A stretch of DNA of 6,740 bases from Paracoccaceae bacterium (lineage in GTDB: Bacteria > Pseudomonadota > Alphaproteobacteria > Rhodobacterales > Rhodobacteraceae): contig JALSRF010000489.1 in the NCBI GenBank assembly GCA_026984895.1, positions 1-6,740 of the forward strand, read 5' to 3'. Positions 1 through 6,667 of this stretch are shown in pieces. The position numbers and the translations under genes are program-made. The notes under the pieces were generated by a model that saw only the letters and a program-made list of their open reading frames with translations, did not search any database and was not told the origin of the DNA. Every line of letters begins with the position of its first letter. Positions within the stretch are counted from its first letter, which is position 1.

Positions 1-684
1 GTCGGAAACCTGGGCCACCACCGCCAGGTCGTGGGTGATGTAGATCGCCGCCACGCCGGTCGTGCGGATCGCCTTCTTGATCGCCGCCAGAACGTCGATC
101 TGGGTGGTCACGTCCAGCGCCGTTGTCGGTTCGTCGAAGATGATCAGGTCGGGCTCGGGCACCAGCGCCATCACCGTCATCGCGCGCTGGAGCTGCCCGC
201 CCGACACCTGGTGCGGATACCGCCGCCCGAAATCTTCCGGGTCGGGCAGGCCCAGTTCGCCGAACAGGCGCACCGCGCGCGCTTCCAGGTCGCGCCGCGC
301 CCCCACCCCGTGTTCCAGCCCGGCTTCCACGATCTGCTCCATCAGCCGTTTTGCCGGGTTGAACGAGGCCGCCGCCGATTGCGAGACATAGGTGACCTCC
401 CTGCCGCGCAGCGCGCGCAGTTCGCGCAGACCGCCTTTCAGGATGTCGCGCCCGTTCAGCCAGACCTCGCCCGACAGCCGGATCGCGCCGCGCCCGTATC
501 CCATCGCCGCCAGCCCGATGGTGGACTTGCCGGCGCCGCTTTCGCCGATCAGCCCCAGCACGCGGCCCTTTTCCAGCGTCAGCGACACGTCATCCACGAT
601 CACGATGTCATGGGGCTTTTCACCCGGCGGATGGACCGTCGCCTCGATATGCAGGTTGCGAATGTCCAGCAGGATATCAGCCAC
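1..684 (-). CDS. ABC importer ATP-binding protein, DppD/OppD type (C-terminal part beyond window edge)
   Basis: This is the cytoplasmic ATPase that powers the peptide-type importer encoded just upstream. The frame is open from a GTG at 684 to the window edge, giving 228 residues. Visible motifs are Walker A GESGAGKST (47-55), Q-loop Gln102, signature VSGGQLQ (160-166), Walker B LIIFDE (180-185), D-loop ALD (189-191) and the switch His218 in ITHD, so the nucleotide-binding domain is complete and intact. The GTG is chosen because AAAGGAGG (697-690) sits 5 nt before it and because its first 8 nt overlap the end of the DppC-type gene, GTGGCTGA, which implies translational coupling. The stretch after the Q-loop glutamine (SQSAAASFNP, 101-110) differs from the usual FQDP...LNP of DppD. 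From memory this style also occurs in double-domain ATPases in which DppD and DppF halves are fused. Whether this one continues as a fusion cannot be seen. Confidence 0.93.
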   Translation of the reverse strand, partial: MADILLDIRNLHIEATVHPPGEKPHDIVIVDDVSLTLEKGRVLGLIGESGAGKSTIGLAAMGYGRGAIRLSGEVWLNGRDILKGGLRELRALRGREVTYVSQSAAASFNPAKRLMEQIVEAGLEHGVGARRDLEARAVRLFGELGLPDPEDFGRRYPHQVSGGQLQRAMTVMALVPEPDLIIFDEPTTALDVTTQIDVLAAIKKAIRTTGVAAIYITHDLAVVAQVSD

Positions 685-1492
685 CGCGCCCTCCTTTCAG
701 GTCCGAGGTGCGGTTCAGCACCCAGTCCGCCACCAGGTTGACCGAGATCGCCAGCGCCGAGATTGCCGCCGCCGGCCACAGCGCCGCCCCGATGCCAAAG
801 ACGATCCCGTCCTTGTTTTCCTTCACCATGCCGCCCCAGTCGCTGGCCGGCGGCTGCACGCCAAGTCCCAGGAACGAAAGCGTTGACAGGAACAGCACCG
901 CGAAGATGAAGCGCAAGCCCATCTCGGCCACCAGCGGCGACAGCGCGTTGGGCAGGATCTCGCGAAAGATGATCCACAGGCGGCCCTCGCCGCGCAGCCG
1001 CGCCGCCTCGACGAAATCCATCACGTTGATGTCCACCGCCACGGCCCGGCTCAGCCGGAAGACCCGGGTGCTGTCCAAAAGCCCCATCACCAGGATCAGC
1101 ACCGGCAGCGTCACCGGCATCACCGACAGCACCACCAGCGCGAAGATCAGCGTCGGGATCGACATGATCAGATCGTTGAGCCGGCTCATCGCCTGATCCA
1201 CCCAGCCGCCGGCCACCGCCGCGCTGAAACCCAGGATCGCGCCCAGCGAGAACGACAGCATCGTCGCCAGGCTGGCAATCACGATCGTGGTCCGCCCGCC
1301 GAAGATTATCCGGCTCAGCAGGTCGCGGCCGATATTGTCGGTGCCCAGCCAGTGCTCGGCGCTGGCCGGCTCCCACACGTCGCCGACGATCTCGGCCATG
1401 CCGTAGGGCGCGACCCAGGGGGCGAAAACCGCCATCAGGAAAAAGCCGCCGGTCAGGACCAGCCCGACAAGGGCGGAAACGGGTATCCTCAT
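677..1492 (-). CDS. ABC importer permease, DppC/OppC type
   Basis: Inner-membrane permease subunit that pairs with the DppB-type protein to form the channel of a peptide-type importer. The 271-residue length is normal for the family, which usually has about 270-300. An N-terminal membrane segment (about 6-28) is followed by the periplasmic family motif HWLGTDNIGRDLLSR (47-61), then the binding-protein-dependent transport domain. The cytoplasmic EAA loop that docks on the ATPase is at 162-182 (EAARLRGEGRLWIIFREILPN in outline, with E162, A163, A164 and G168). The family hallmark LSFLGLGVQPPASDWG is at 205-220, and a last membrane segment is near 236-258. The ATG at 1492 overlaps the TGA of the DppB-type gene in an ATGA arrangement, and its own stop overlaps the ATPase gene by 8 nt. 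Substrate cannot be read from the permease. Confidence 0.95.
   Translation of the reverse strand: MRIPVSALVGLVLTGGFFLMAVFAPWVAPYGMAEIVGDVWEPASAEHWLGTDNIGRDLLSRIIFGGRTTIVIASLATMLSFSLGAILGFSAAVAGGWVDQAMSRLNDLIMSIPTLIFALVVLSVMPVTLPVLILVMGLLDSTRVFRLSRAVAVDINVMDFVEAARLRGEGRLWIIFREILPNALSPLVAEMGLRFIFAVLFLSTLSFLGLGVQPPASDWGGMVKENKDGIVFGIGAALWPAAAISALAISVNLVADWVLNRTSDLKGGRGG
690..697 (-). promoter_or_regulatory. ribosome binding site of the ABC ATPase gene
   Basis: The minus strand reads AAAGGAGG here, nearly the full anti-Shine-Dalgarno complement, 5 nt before the GTG at 684. It lies inside the last codons of the DppC-type permease gene and settles the GTG as the start although no ATG is nearby. 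Confidence 0.7.
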
Positions 1493-2445
1493 TTCGGGTG
1501 CCTCAGCCTGGGGTTCGAGACGATGGCGACAACGTCGGCCACCAGGTTCAGCACGATGTAGACCGCGGCGAAGATCAGCCCCGTCGCCTGCACCACCGGC
1601 ACGTCGCGCTTGGCGACGTGATCGACCAGATACTGCCCCATGCCGGGGTAGACGAAGATCACCTCGACCACCACCACGCCGACCACGAGATAGGCGAGGT
1701 TGATCATCACCACGTTGACGATCGGCGAAATCGCGTTCGGGAAAGCGTGGCGGAAGATCACCTTGAAGGCCGACAGCCCCTTGAGCTCGGCGGTTTCGAT
1801 ATAGGCCGACTGCATCACGTTCAGGATCGCGGCACGCGTCATGCGCATCATGTGGGCCAGCACCACCAGCGTCAGCACCGCCACCGGCAGCGCGATCGCG
1901 TTCAGCTTTTCCAGCAGGCTCATGCCGTCATGGACCGTGGCCACGGACGGGAACAGTTGCAGTTTCACCCCGAAAAGGAAGATCAGCACATAGCCGATGA
2001 AGAACTCGGGCAGCGAGATCGAGGCCAGGGTCACGCCGGAAATCAGCTTGTCCGGCCAGCGGTTGCGAAAGCGCACCGCGACCAGCCCCAGCAGGATTGC
2101 CAGCGGCACCGCAACCACCGCCGCCCAGAAGGCCAGGAACAGCGTGTTGCCCAGGCGATGCCCGATCTCGGTGGCAATGTCCTGCCCGTTGGCCAGGGAC
2201 TGCCCCAGATCGCCGGTCAGCACGCCGAAAAGCCAGCGAAAATAGCGCAGCCAGGCCGGGTCATCCAGGCCGAGGTCGCGCCGCAGGTTGGCCAGCGCTG
2301 TCGGGGTCGCCGACTGGCCGAGGATGCTTTGCGCCACATCGCCGGGCAGGATCTGGGTGCCGATGAAGATCAGCACCGAAACCGCCAGCAGCAGCAGGAG
2401 GCCCAGCGCAATGCGCCGGGCCACCAGTATGACAAGAGGGCCCAT
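1489..2445 (-). CDS. ABC importer permease, DppB/OppB type
   Basis: Inner-membrane permease subunit, 318 residues, matching the usual 305-340 for DppB/OppB. The first membrane segment is at about 9-30 and is followed by the family motif QILPGDVAQSILG (31-43), a DppB/GsiC/NikB-type hallmark. Further membrane segments lie at about 100-125, 135-160, 185-205, 240-262 and 285-310. The EAA-type coupling loop is around 215-238 (YIETAELKGLS then FRHAFPNA), and VEVIFVYPGMGQ (260-271) is the conserved DppB tail motif. The gene begins 6 nt after the stop of the binding-protein gene. Only a weak GAGG lies upstream, so translation probably depends on ribosomes arriving from that gene. The stop forms a 4-nt ATGA overlap with the DppC-type start. 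Confidence 0.95.
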   Translation of the reverse strand: MGPLVILVARRIALGLLLLLAVSVLIFIGTQILPGDVAQSILGQSATPTALANLRRDLGLDDPAWLRYFRWLFGVLTGDLGQSLANGQDIATEIGHRLGNTLFLAFWAAVVAVPLAILLGLVAVRFRNRWPDKLISGVTLASISLPEFFIGYVLIFLFGVKLQLFPSVATVHDGMSLLEKLNAIALPVAVLTLVVLAHMMRMTRAAILNVMQSAYIETAELKGLSAFKVIFRHAFPNAISPIVNVVMINLAYLVVGVVVVEVIFVYPGMGQYLVDHVAKRDVPVVQATGLIFAAVYIVLNLVADVVAIVSNPRLRHPK

Positions 2446-2451
2446 GCCCGC

Positions 2452-4041
2452 TCAGGCCTCGAGCCAGGTCTTGATCAGCGCCTTGTTGTGCATCATGCCG
2501 CCGCTGGGATCGGCGACCCAGCCGCCGACCTTGTCGCTGACCGCGTCGATGAAGTCGTTGAACATCGGGATGATGGCGCCGCCCTCGTCGCGCACCATCA
2601 GCGCCGCCTGGCGATACAGATCCTTGCGCCTGGCCGGGTCCAGCTCGGCCCGCGCCGCGATGATGATCTTGTCGAAATCGGGCCGCAGGAACCTGGTATC
2701 GTTCCAGTCCGCATTGGAAAGATAGGCGGTGGAATACATCTGGTCCTGCACCGGGCGGCCGCTCCAGTAGGATGTGCAGAACGGCTTGACGTTCCAGACC
2801 TCCGACCAGTAGCCGTCGCCCGGCTCGCGCTTGACCTCGACCTCGATGCCCGCGGCCTTGGCCTGCTGCTGATAGAGCTGCGCGGCATCGACCGCGCCGG
2901 GGAAGGCCACGTCCGAGGTGCGCAGCAGGACCGAGCCGCTGTGACCGGACTTCTTGTAATGGAACGCTGCTTTCTCGGGGTCATACTGGCGTTGCGGGAT
3001 ATCTTCCGGGAACAGCGGATAGGCGGCGTTGATCGGGAAATCGTTGCCGACCGAGCCGTAGCCCTGCAGGATCTTGTCCACCATTTCCTGCCGGTTCATC
3101 GCCAGCTTCAGCGCCATCATCAGGTCCCGGTTGTCAAAGGGCGGCGTGTTGACATGGGCGATGAACACATAGTGCCCGCGCCCCGATACGTTCTTGACGC
3201 TGACGCCGGGGATGCGCTTGACCAGCCGGACCACTTTCGGCTCCACCCGGTTGATCATGTGCACCTGGCCCGACTGCAGCGCCGCCAGCCGCGCGGTGGC
3301 GTCGTTGATCACGGTGATCTCGACCGAATCCGCATGCCCGCGGTTGTCGGCGTCCCAGTAGTTGGCAAAACGCTCTCCGGCGTGGCGCACGCCCGGCTGG
3401 TTCTCGGCGATCTTGTAGGCCCCGGTGCCGATCCCGGCGTCCGGCGCATCCATGCCGCCGCCGGGCTGGATCATCAGGTGATAATCGGCCATCAGATAGG
3501 GCAGGTCGGCATTGGCGCTGTCCAGCGTCAGCACCACGTTGTTGCCGTCGGCCTTCATGTCGGCGATGCCCTTGACGATGCCCAGCGCGCCGGATTTCGA
3601 ATTTTCATCCGAATGGCGTTGCAGCGTCGCCACCACGTCCTCGGCGGTTACCGTCTTGCCATTGTGAAACTCGACCCCGTCGCGAATCCTGAAGACCCAG
3701 GTCCTGGCATCGGCCGAGGGCTCCACGCTTTCGGCGATGCGAAAATCCAGATCGCCGTTGGGGCTGACCTCGACCAGCGGTTCGCCCCAGGTCCGCCCGA
3801 AAGCGATCGGCACGTCCGAAGCCCAGGTCGCCGGGTCCAGGCTGTTTGTGCTTTCGCCCCCCTGCATCCCCGCTTTCAGGGTGCCGCCCTTCATCGCCCC
3901 GGCCGCCATCGCCGCCTTGCCCAGCAGACCGGTCGCCATGGTTGCGCCGGCCCCGAGCGCCGCCGCGCGTCCCATGAAGGCGCGCCGGTCCATCAGGCCG
4001 CGCACGACCTTCCGGCTGAGATATTCCAGTTCCTTAGACAT
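2452..4041 (-). CDS. Tat-exported extracellular solute-binding protein, family 5 (DppA/OppA type)
   Basis: Periplasmic receptor that should hand a solute to the DppBC-type permeases. It has 529 residues, normal for family 5. The N-terminus carries a twin-arginine export signal: Arg19-Arg20 in DRRAFMGR, a weakly hydrophobic Ala/Gly-rich stretch (26-41) and a likely AMA cleavage site near 44-46. The mature part shows family 5 marks: ARTWVFRIRDGVEFHNGK (112-129) with VTAEDVV (131-137), GTGAYKI (205-211), LAALQSGQVHMI (252-263), FDNRDLMMALKLAMNR (302-317) and YDPEKA (353-358). The ATG at 4041 is preceded by AAGGGAG 9 nt upstream. It is the first gene of the importer block, separated from the oxidoreductase gene by 81 nt holding a hairpin. 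Family 5 proteins bind peptides, glutathione, opines, nickel chelates or other small solutes. The ligand here is unknown, and the nearby BetI-like regulator makes a quaternary amine worth considering. Confidence 0.94.
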   Translation of the reverse strand: MSKELEYLSRKVVRGLMDRRAFMGRAAALGAGATMATGLLGKAAMAAGAMKGGTLKAGMQGGESTNSLDPATWASDVPIAFGRTWGEPLVEVSPNGDLDFRIAESVEPSADARTWVFRIRDGVEFHNGKTVTAEDVVATLQRHSDENSKSGALGIVKGIADMKADGNNVVLTLDSANADLPYLMADYHLMIQPGGGMDAPDAGIGTGAYKIAENQPGVRHAGERFANYWDADNRGHADSVEITVINDATARLAALQSGQVHMINRVEPKVVRLVKRIPGVSVKNVSGRGHYVFIAHVNTPPFDNRDLMMALKLAMNRQEMVDKILQGYGSVGNDFPINAAYPLFPEDIPQRQYDPEKAAFHYKKSGHSGSVLLRTSDVAFPGAVDAAQLYQQQAKAAGIEVEVKREPGDGYWSEVWNVKPFCTSYWSGRPVQDQMYSTAYLSNADWNDTRFLRPDFDKIIIAARAELDPARRKDLYRQAALMVRDEGGAIIPMFNDFIDAVSDKVGGWVADPSGGMMHNKALIKTWLEA

Positions 4042-4064
4042 ATGACTTTACTCCCTTTTTTTGT

Positions 4065-4084
4065 GGCACCGACGATCCGGCGCC
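4065..4084 (-). other. intergenic hairpin upstream of the binding-protein gene
   Basis: Read on the minus strand, GGCGCCG and CGGTGCC can form a 7-bp stem (one G-U pair) around a 6-nt loop GATCGT. It is followed by an A-rich run (4062-4056) and the ribosome binding site, not by a T-run, so it is not a standard intrinsic terminator. It may protect the 5' end of the transporter mRNA after processing, or set expression of the binding protein apart from the oxidoreductase gene. On the plus strand the equivalent stem has an A-C mismatch, so the fold fits minus-strand RNA better. Confidence 0.4.
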
Positions 4085-4098
4085 GATTCTTCCCGGTC

Positions 4099-4126
4099 AG
4101 GATACCCGATAACCCTCGTGCATCAA
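4099..4126 (-). promoter_or_regulatory. possible promoter for the transporter genes
   Basis: On the minus strand TTGATG (4126-4121) and TATCCT (4104-4099) are spaced by 16 nt, each matching 4 of 6 sigma-70 consensus bases. It overlaps the stop codon of the oxidoreductase gene and would start an RNA that includes the hairpin in its leader. The match is modest and could be chance. Confidence 0.2.
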
Positions 4127-5778
4127 CGATCGGAAACCTCCCATACGGGGCTGATCCAGGCCTGTGCATTTTCCGGTGCCAGCGGGTCTTTCCCGAGAAT
4201 GTGATCTGCCATCTTTTCCCCGACCATGATCGAGGGCGCGTTCAGATTGCCGTTGGTGATGCGCGGAAACACCGAGGAATCGGCAACCCGCAGGCGATCC
4301 ACGCCAATCACCCGGCCCTGCGGATCGACCACCGCGCCCGGGTCCTGCGCCCGCCCCATCCGGCAGGTGCCGCAGGGGTGATAGGCGCTTTCGGCATGGG
4401 CGCGGACGAAGGCGTCGATCTCGTCGTCGGTTTGCACGTCGTCGCCCGGCTGGATTTCCTTGCCCCGGTAGGGGGCGAAGGCGGGCTGTGCGAAAATCTC
4501 GCGCGTCACCCGCACGCAGCGGCGGAAATCCACCCAGTCCTGTTCCTCGCTCATGTAGTTGAAACGGATCACTGGCGCCGCGCGCGGATCGGCCGAGCGC
4601 AGCCGCACCGCGCCGCGCGATTGCGACCGCATCGGGCCCACATGCGCCTGATAGCCGTGGCCTTCGGCCGCCGCGCGCCCGTCGTAGCGCACCGCCATCG
4701 GCAGGAAATGAAACTGGATGTCCGGGTATTCGACCCCCGCGCGCGACCGGATGAAGCCGGCGCTTTCGAAATGGTTGGAGGCGCCAGGCCCCGAGCGTGT
4801 CAGCAGCCATTGCAGACCGGCCAGGCCCTTGCCCCGGAGGTTCCAGTAGCGATAGAGCGTGATCGGCTGCACGCAGGCCTGCTGGACATAGACCTCAAGG
4901 TGGTCCTGCAGGTTGGCGCCCACGCCGGGCCGGTCGGCAACCACCTGGATGCCGTGTTCTGCCAGATGCGCGCCCGGCCCGATCCCCGAGAGCATCAGCA
5001 GCTTGGGCGCGTTGATGGCGCCCGCCGCCAGGATCACCTCGCGGCGGGCGCGGATCACCTCGATGCGCCCGCGGCGTTGCACCTCGACCCCGGTCGCGCG
5101 GCCGTGCTCGATCACCACGCGCCGCGCAAGGCAGCGCACCAGGCTCAGGTTGCTGCGCTTCAGCGCCGGCTTCAGATAGGCATTGGCCGCCGACCAGCGA
5201 CGGCCCTTCCAGATCGTCGCCTCCATCGGGCCGAAGCCCTCCTGCTTTTCGCCGTTGTAATCTTCGGTGGTCTCGAATCCGGCCTGCCGCCCGGCCTCGA
5301 CAAAGGCGCGACAGAGCGGATTGCGCCACGGCCCGCGGGTGATGTGCAGCGGCCCGTCATGGCCGCGCCAGGCGCTGTTCGTCCCGCCGTGCCAGTTTTC
5401 CATCCGCTTGAAATAGGGCAGCACGTCGGCATGGGCCCAGCCCTGCGCGCCCGCTTCGGCCCAATGGTCGAAATCGCGCGCGTGCCCGCGCACATAGACC
5501 ATGCCGTTGATGCTGGACGAGCCGCCGATCACCTTGCCGCGGGGCACCGCCAGGCGGCGGCCGTCGAGATGCGGCTCGGGTTCGCTGACCAGGCCCCAGT
5601 CATAGATGCGCATGTTCATCGGATAGCTGAGCGCCGCCGGCATCTGGATGAACGGCCCGGCGTCGCTGCCGCCGTATTCCAACACCAGAACGCTGTGCCT
5701 GCCGTCCTCGCTCAGCCGCCAGGCCAGCGCGCTGCCGGCCGAGCCGGAGCCGACGACGACGAAATCCGCTTCCATCAT
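4123..5778 (-). CDS. GMC-family FAD-dependent alcohol dehydrogenase, choline dehydrogenase (BetA) type
   Basis: Flavoenzyme predicted to oxidise a primary or secondary alcohol to the aldehyde or ketone, passing electrons to a quinone or other acceptor. The 551 residues are standard for BetA-like members. The FAD-binding Rossmann motif GSGSAGS is at 10-16, GMC signature 1 (GKVIGGSSSINGMVYVRGH) at 81-99 and signature 2 (GAINAPKLLMLSGIG) at 253-267. The C-terminal motif HPCGTCRMG (467-475) holds the catalytic His467, and Asn513 of NAPSIM is the expected second active-site residue (His/Asn pair as in choline oxidase). No signal peptide or membrane segment is seen, so it acts in the cytoplasm, perhaps at the membrane. 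The first ATG (5778) overlaps the stop of the GST remnant as ATGA. A second ATG (5775) lies 6 nt after AAGGG (5785-5781) and may be the real start. A betaine aldehyde dehydrogenase gene (betB) is not in view, so choline as substrate is uncertain. Other alcohols, including polyols or carnitine-like compounds, remain possible. Confidence 0.93.
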   Translation of the reverse strand: MMEADFVVVGSGSAGSALAWRLSEDGRHSVLVLEYGGSDAGPFIQMPAALSYPMNMRIYDWGLVSEPEPHLDGRRLAVPRGKVIGGSSSINGMVYVRGHARDFDHWAEAGAQGWAHADVLPYFKRMENWHGGTNSAWRGHDGPLHITRGPWRNPLCRAFVEAGRQAGFETTEDYNGEKQEGFGPMEATIWKGRRWSAANAYLKPALKRSNLSLVRCLARRVVIEHGRATGVEVQRRGRIEVIRARREVILAAGAINAPKLLMLSGIGPGAHLAEHGIQVVADRPGVGANLQDHLEVYVQQACVQPITLYRYWNLRGKGLAGLQWLLTRSGPGASNHFESAGFIRSRAGVEYPDIQFHFLPMAVRYDGRAAAEGHGYQAHVGPMRSQSRGAVRLRSADPRAAPVIRFNYMSEEQDWVDFRRCVRVTREIFAQPAFAPYRGKEIQPGDDVQTDDEIDAFVRAHAESAYHPCGTCRMGRAQDPGAVVDPQGRVIGVDRLRVADSSVFPRITNGNLNAPSIMVGEKMADHILGKDPLAPENAQAWISPVWEVSDR

Positions 5779-5921
5779 GCGCCCTTGACCCGCAGCGGCG
5801 CACAGGAGACCATGACATGTTCCCGCCAGGCCAGCCGCCCGTGCGCCGGCCCCAGTTCACCGGGCGCCCACATCACCGCCTGCACGTTGGATGAGGTCTT
5901 GCGCCCGTAAACCGTGATCAA
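5775..5921 (-). pseudogene. glutathione S-transferase remnant with in-frame internal deletion
   Basis: A 48-codon frame from a TTG at 5921 fills the space between the regulator and the oxidoreductase gene. Its start, ITVYGRKTSSNVQAVMW, closely resembles the thioredoxin-like N-terminus of bacterial GSTs, including the Ser-Ser-Asn site where glutathione binds. Its end, REHVMVSCAPLRVKGA, resembles the C-terminal tail of the same kind of protein (typically ...REHVMVSYEPLR...). About 150-170 residues in between are missing, without a frameshift, joined near residues 32-33. Residues in the kept parts look decayed: WAPGELGPAHGRL where WALGELGLAHERL would be usual, and Cys40 where Tyr is usual. AAGGGGG sits 7 nt before the TTG, and the TGA overlaps the oxidoreductase ATG as ATGA, so it may still be translated and couple the two genes. 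The comparison is from memory of the family, not from a search. A true small protein is the alternative. Confidence 0.6.
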
Positions 5922-5934
5922 CGCCCTGCCCCCT

Positions 5935-6519
5935 TCACCCGTCCGCCGCCAGCATCAGGTCAATGTATTCCCTGACCAGCGGACGCACGTTTTCATGGGA
6001 CGCGTATTCGCCCTGCAGCGCCTTGCGGATGTAGATGCCGTCGATCATCGCCGCGGTGCCCATGGCGATCCGCCCGGCGCGCGCCGCCGGCACCAGCTGG
6101 CGCAACTCGTGCATCAGGTTGCTATGCAGCCGGCACGCATAGACCCGCAGCAATCGCGCCGCCTCGGGTGTGTTCTGTGCTTCGACGTAGAACACCAGCC
6201 AGGCCGACACCACATGCCTGGCGAACTGATCGCGCGCCAGCGAGGCATCGACGATCGCCGCCAGCCGGTCGCGGGGGGAGCGCGCCTTTTTCAGGCGCCG
6301 GCGCACCGATGTGGCGAATTCTCTCAGGATGTGGCGCATGGCGGCCAGGAACAACGCGTTCTTGCTGTCGAAATAGTAATGCGCCAGCGCCGTGGACATG
6401 CCGGCGGTTCTGGCGATCTGGCCCATGGTCACATCCAGCGATCCGGCACGGCCGATCTCGTGGATGGTGGCCGAAACCAGCGCGGCACGGCGTATGGGCT
6501 CCTGTCCGACCTTGGGCAC
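5935..6519 (-). CDS. betI: TetR-family transcriptional repressor, BetI type
   Basis: DNA-binding repressor of the type that controls choline-to-betaine genes and is released by choline. From the GTG at 6519 the protein has 194 residues and begins MPKVGQEPIRR, almost the same as E. coli BetI (195 residues, MPKLGMQSIRR). The helix-turn-helix is at 31-50 (TMGQIARTAGMSTALAHYYF), followed by SKNALFLAAMRHILRE (52-67). The ligand domain retains BetI landmarks: AWLVFY (106-111), RLHSNL (130-135) and AAMIDGIYIRKAL (156-168). The GTG is preferred over the TTG 21 nt upstream because AAGGAG lies 6 nt before it and the alignment with BetI begins there. It is the first gene of the minus-strand run and faces the divergent gene across a palindromic site that it probably binds. 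Sequence around the recognition helix (MSTALAHYYF, BetI VSTGIISHYF) differs somewhat, so operator and ligand may differ from classical BetI. Confidence 0.9.
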   Translation of the reverse strand: MPKVGQEPIRRAALVSATIHEIGRAGSLDVTMGQIARTAGMSTALAHYYFDSKNALFLAAMRHILREFATSVRRRLKKARSPRDRLAAIVDASLARDQFARHVVSAWLVFYVEAQNTPEAARLLRVYACRLHSNLMHELRQLVPAARAGRIAMGTAAMIDGIYIRKALQGEYASHENVRPLVREYIDLMLAADG

Positions 6520-6525
6520 GGGGTT

Positions 6526-6531
6526 CTCCTT
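6526..6531 (-). promoter_or_regulatory. ribosome binding site deciding the betI start
   Basis: AAGGAG on the minus strand lies 6 nt before the GTG at 6519. The longer frame beginning with TTG at 6540 would place this site inside the coding region and has no good Shine-Dalgarno sequence of its own. Confidence 0.7.
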
Positions 6532-6538
6532 GCCGGTC

Positions 6539-6568
6539 AATATCGCCGGTTTTTTGTTGACCAGTCAA
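6539..6568 (-). promoter_or_regulatory. candidate betI promoter inside the operator
   Basis: On the minus strand TTGACT (6568-6563, 5 of 6 consensus) and GATATT (6544-6539, 4 of 6) are 18 nt apart. The -35 box is one arm of the palindrome at 6546-6579, so bound repressor would block RNA polymerase, giving autoregulation. Transcription would start near 6532, leaving a very short leader of about 13 nt before the GTG. Confidence 0.4.
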
Positions 6569-6579
6569 TCAAAAACCGG
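6546..6579. promoter_or_regulatory. 34-bp palindrome, probable BetI-type operator
   Basis: Outer arms CCGGTTTTT and AAAAACCGG flank an inner pair TTGAC (6557-6561) and GTCAA (6564-6568) centred at 6562/6563. Fourteen of 17 mirrored pairs are complementary; the exceptions are 6555/6570, 6556/6569 and the central pair 6562/6563. TetR-family repressors bind such dyads, usually next to their own gene, and the TTGA...TCAA core resembles what is recalled of BetI boxes. It sits between betI and the divergent gene and so could control both. A further GTCAA half-site lies at 6536-6540. Confidence 0.65.
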
Positions 6580-6667
6580 TCCGCGCCGCCCGTGACCCGC
6601 GCCCCTGCGCGCGCTAACGTCGCCCCGGCCCCTGATTCGCGCTTCCGATTCGCCGCAGGAGCGGACA

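Noticed and set aside
31..741. Plus-strand open frame opposite the ABC ATPase
   Set aside because: The minus strand here encodes an ATPase with every catalytic motif; the plus frame is Arg/Gln/His-rich and has no known motif.
4056..4084. Intrinsic terminator between the oxidoreductase and binding-protein genes
   Set aside because: On the minus strand the stem is followed by A residues, not T. On the plus strand the T-run comes before the stem, and no plus-strand gene ends there.
1498..5910. A 1470-codon plus-strand open frame
   Set aside because: It is exactly antisense and codon-aligned to the DppB-type, binding-protein and GMC genes, which all lie in the same reading frame. Stops in it would need TTA, CTA or TCA codons in those genes, which this GC-rich genome avoids. 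Its product is His/Arg/Gln/Asp-rich with no recognisable domain, while the minus strand encodes clear families throughout.
6520..6540. TTG start at 6540 for the regulator, adding seven residues
   Set aside because: No good ribosome binding site precedes it, it overlaps the candidate -10 box, and similarity to BetI starts at the GTG at 6519, which has AAGGAG 6 nt upstream.
6580..6667. Promoter for the divergent plus-strand gene
   Set aside because: The only -35-like box with good match (TTGACC at 6557) has no acceptable -10 at 16-18 nt; other pairs in this GC-rich stretch are too weak to annotate, although a promoter must exist somewhere here if the gene is real.
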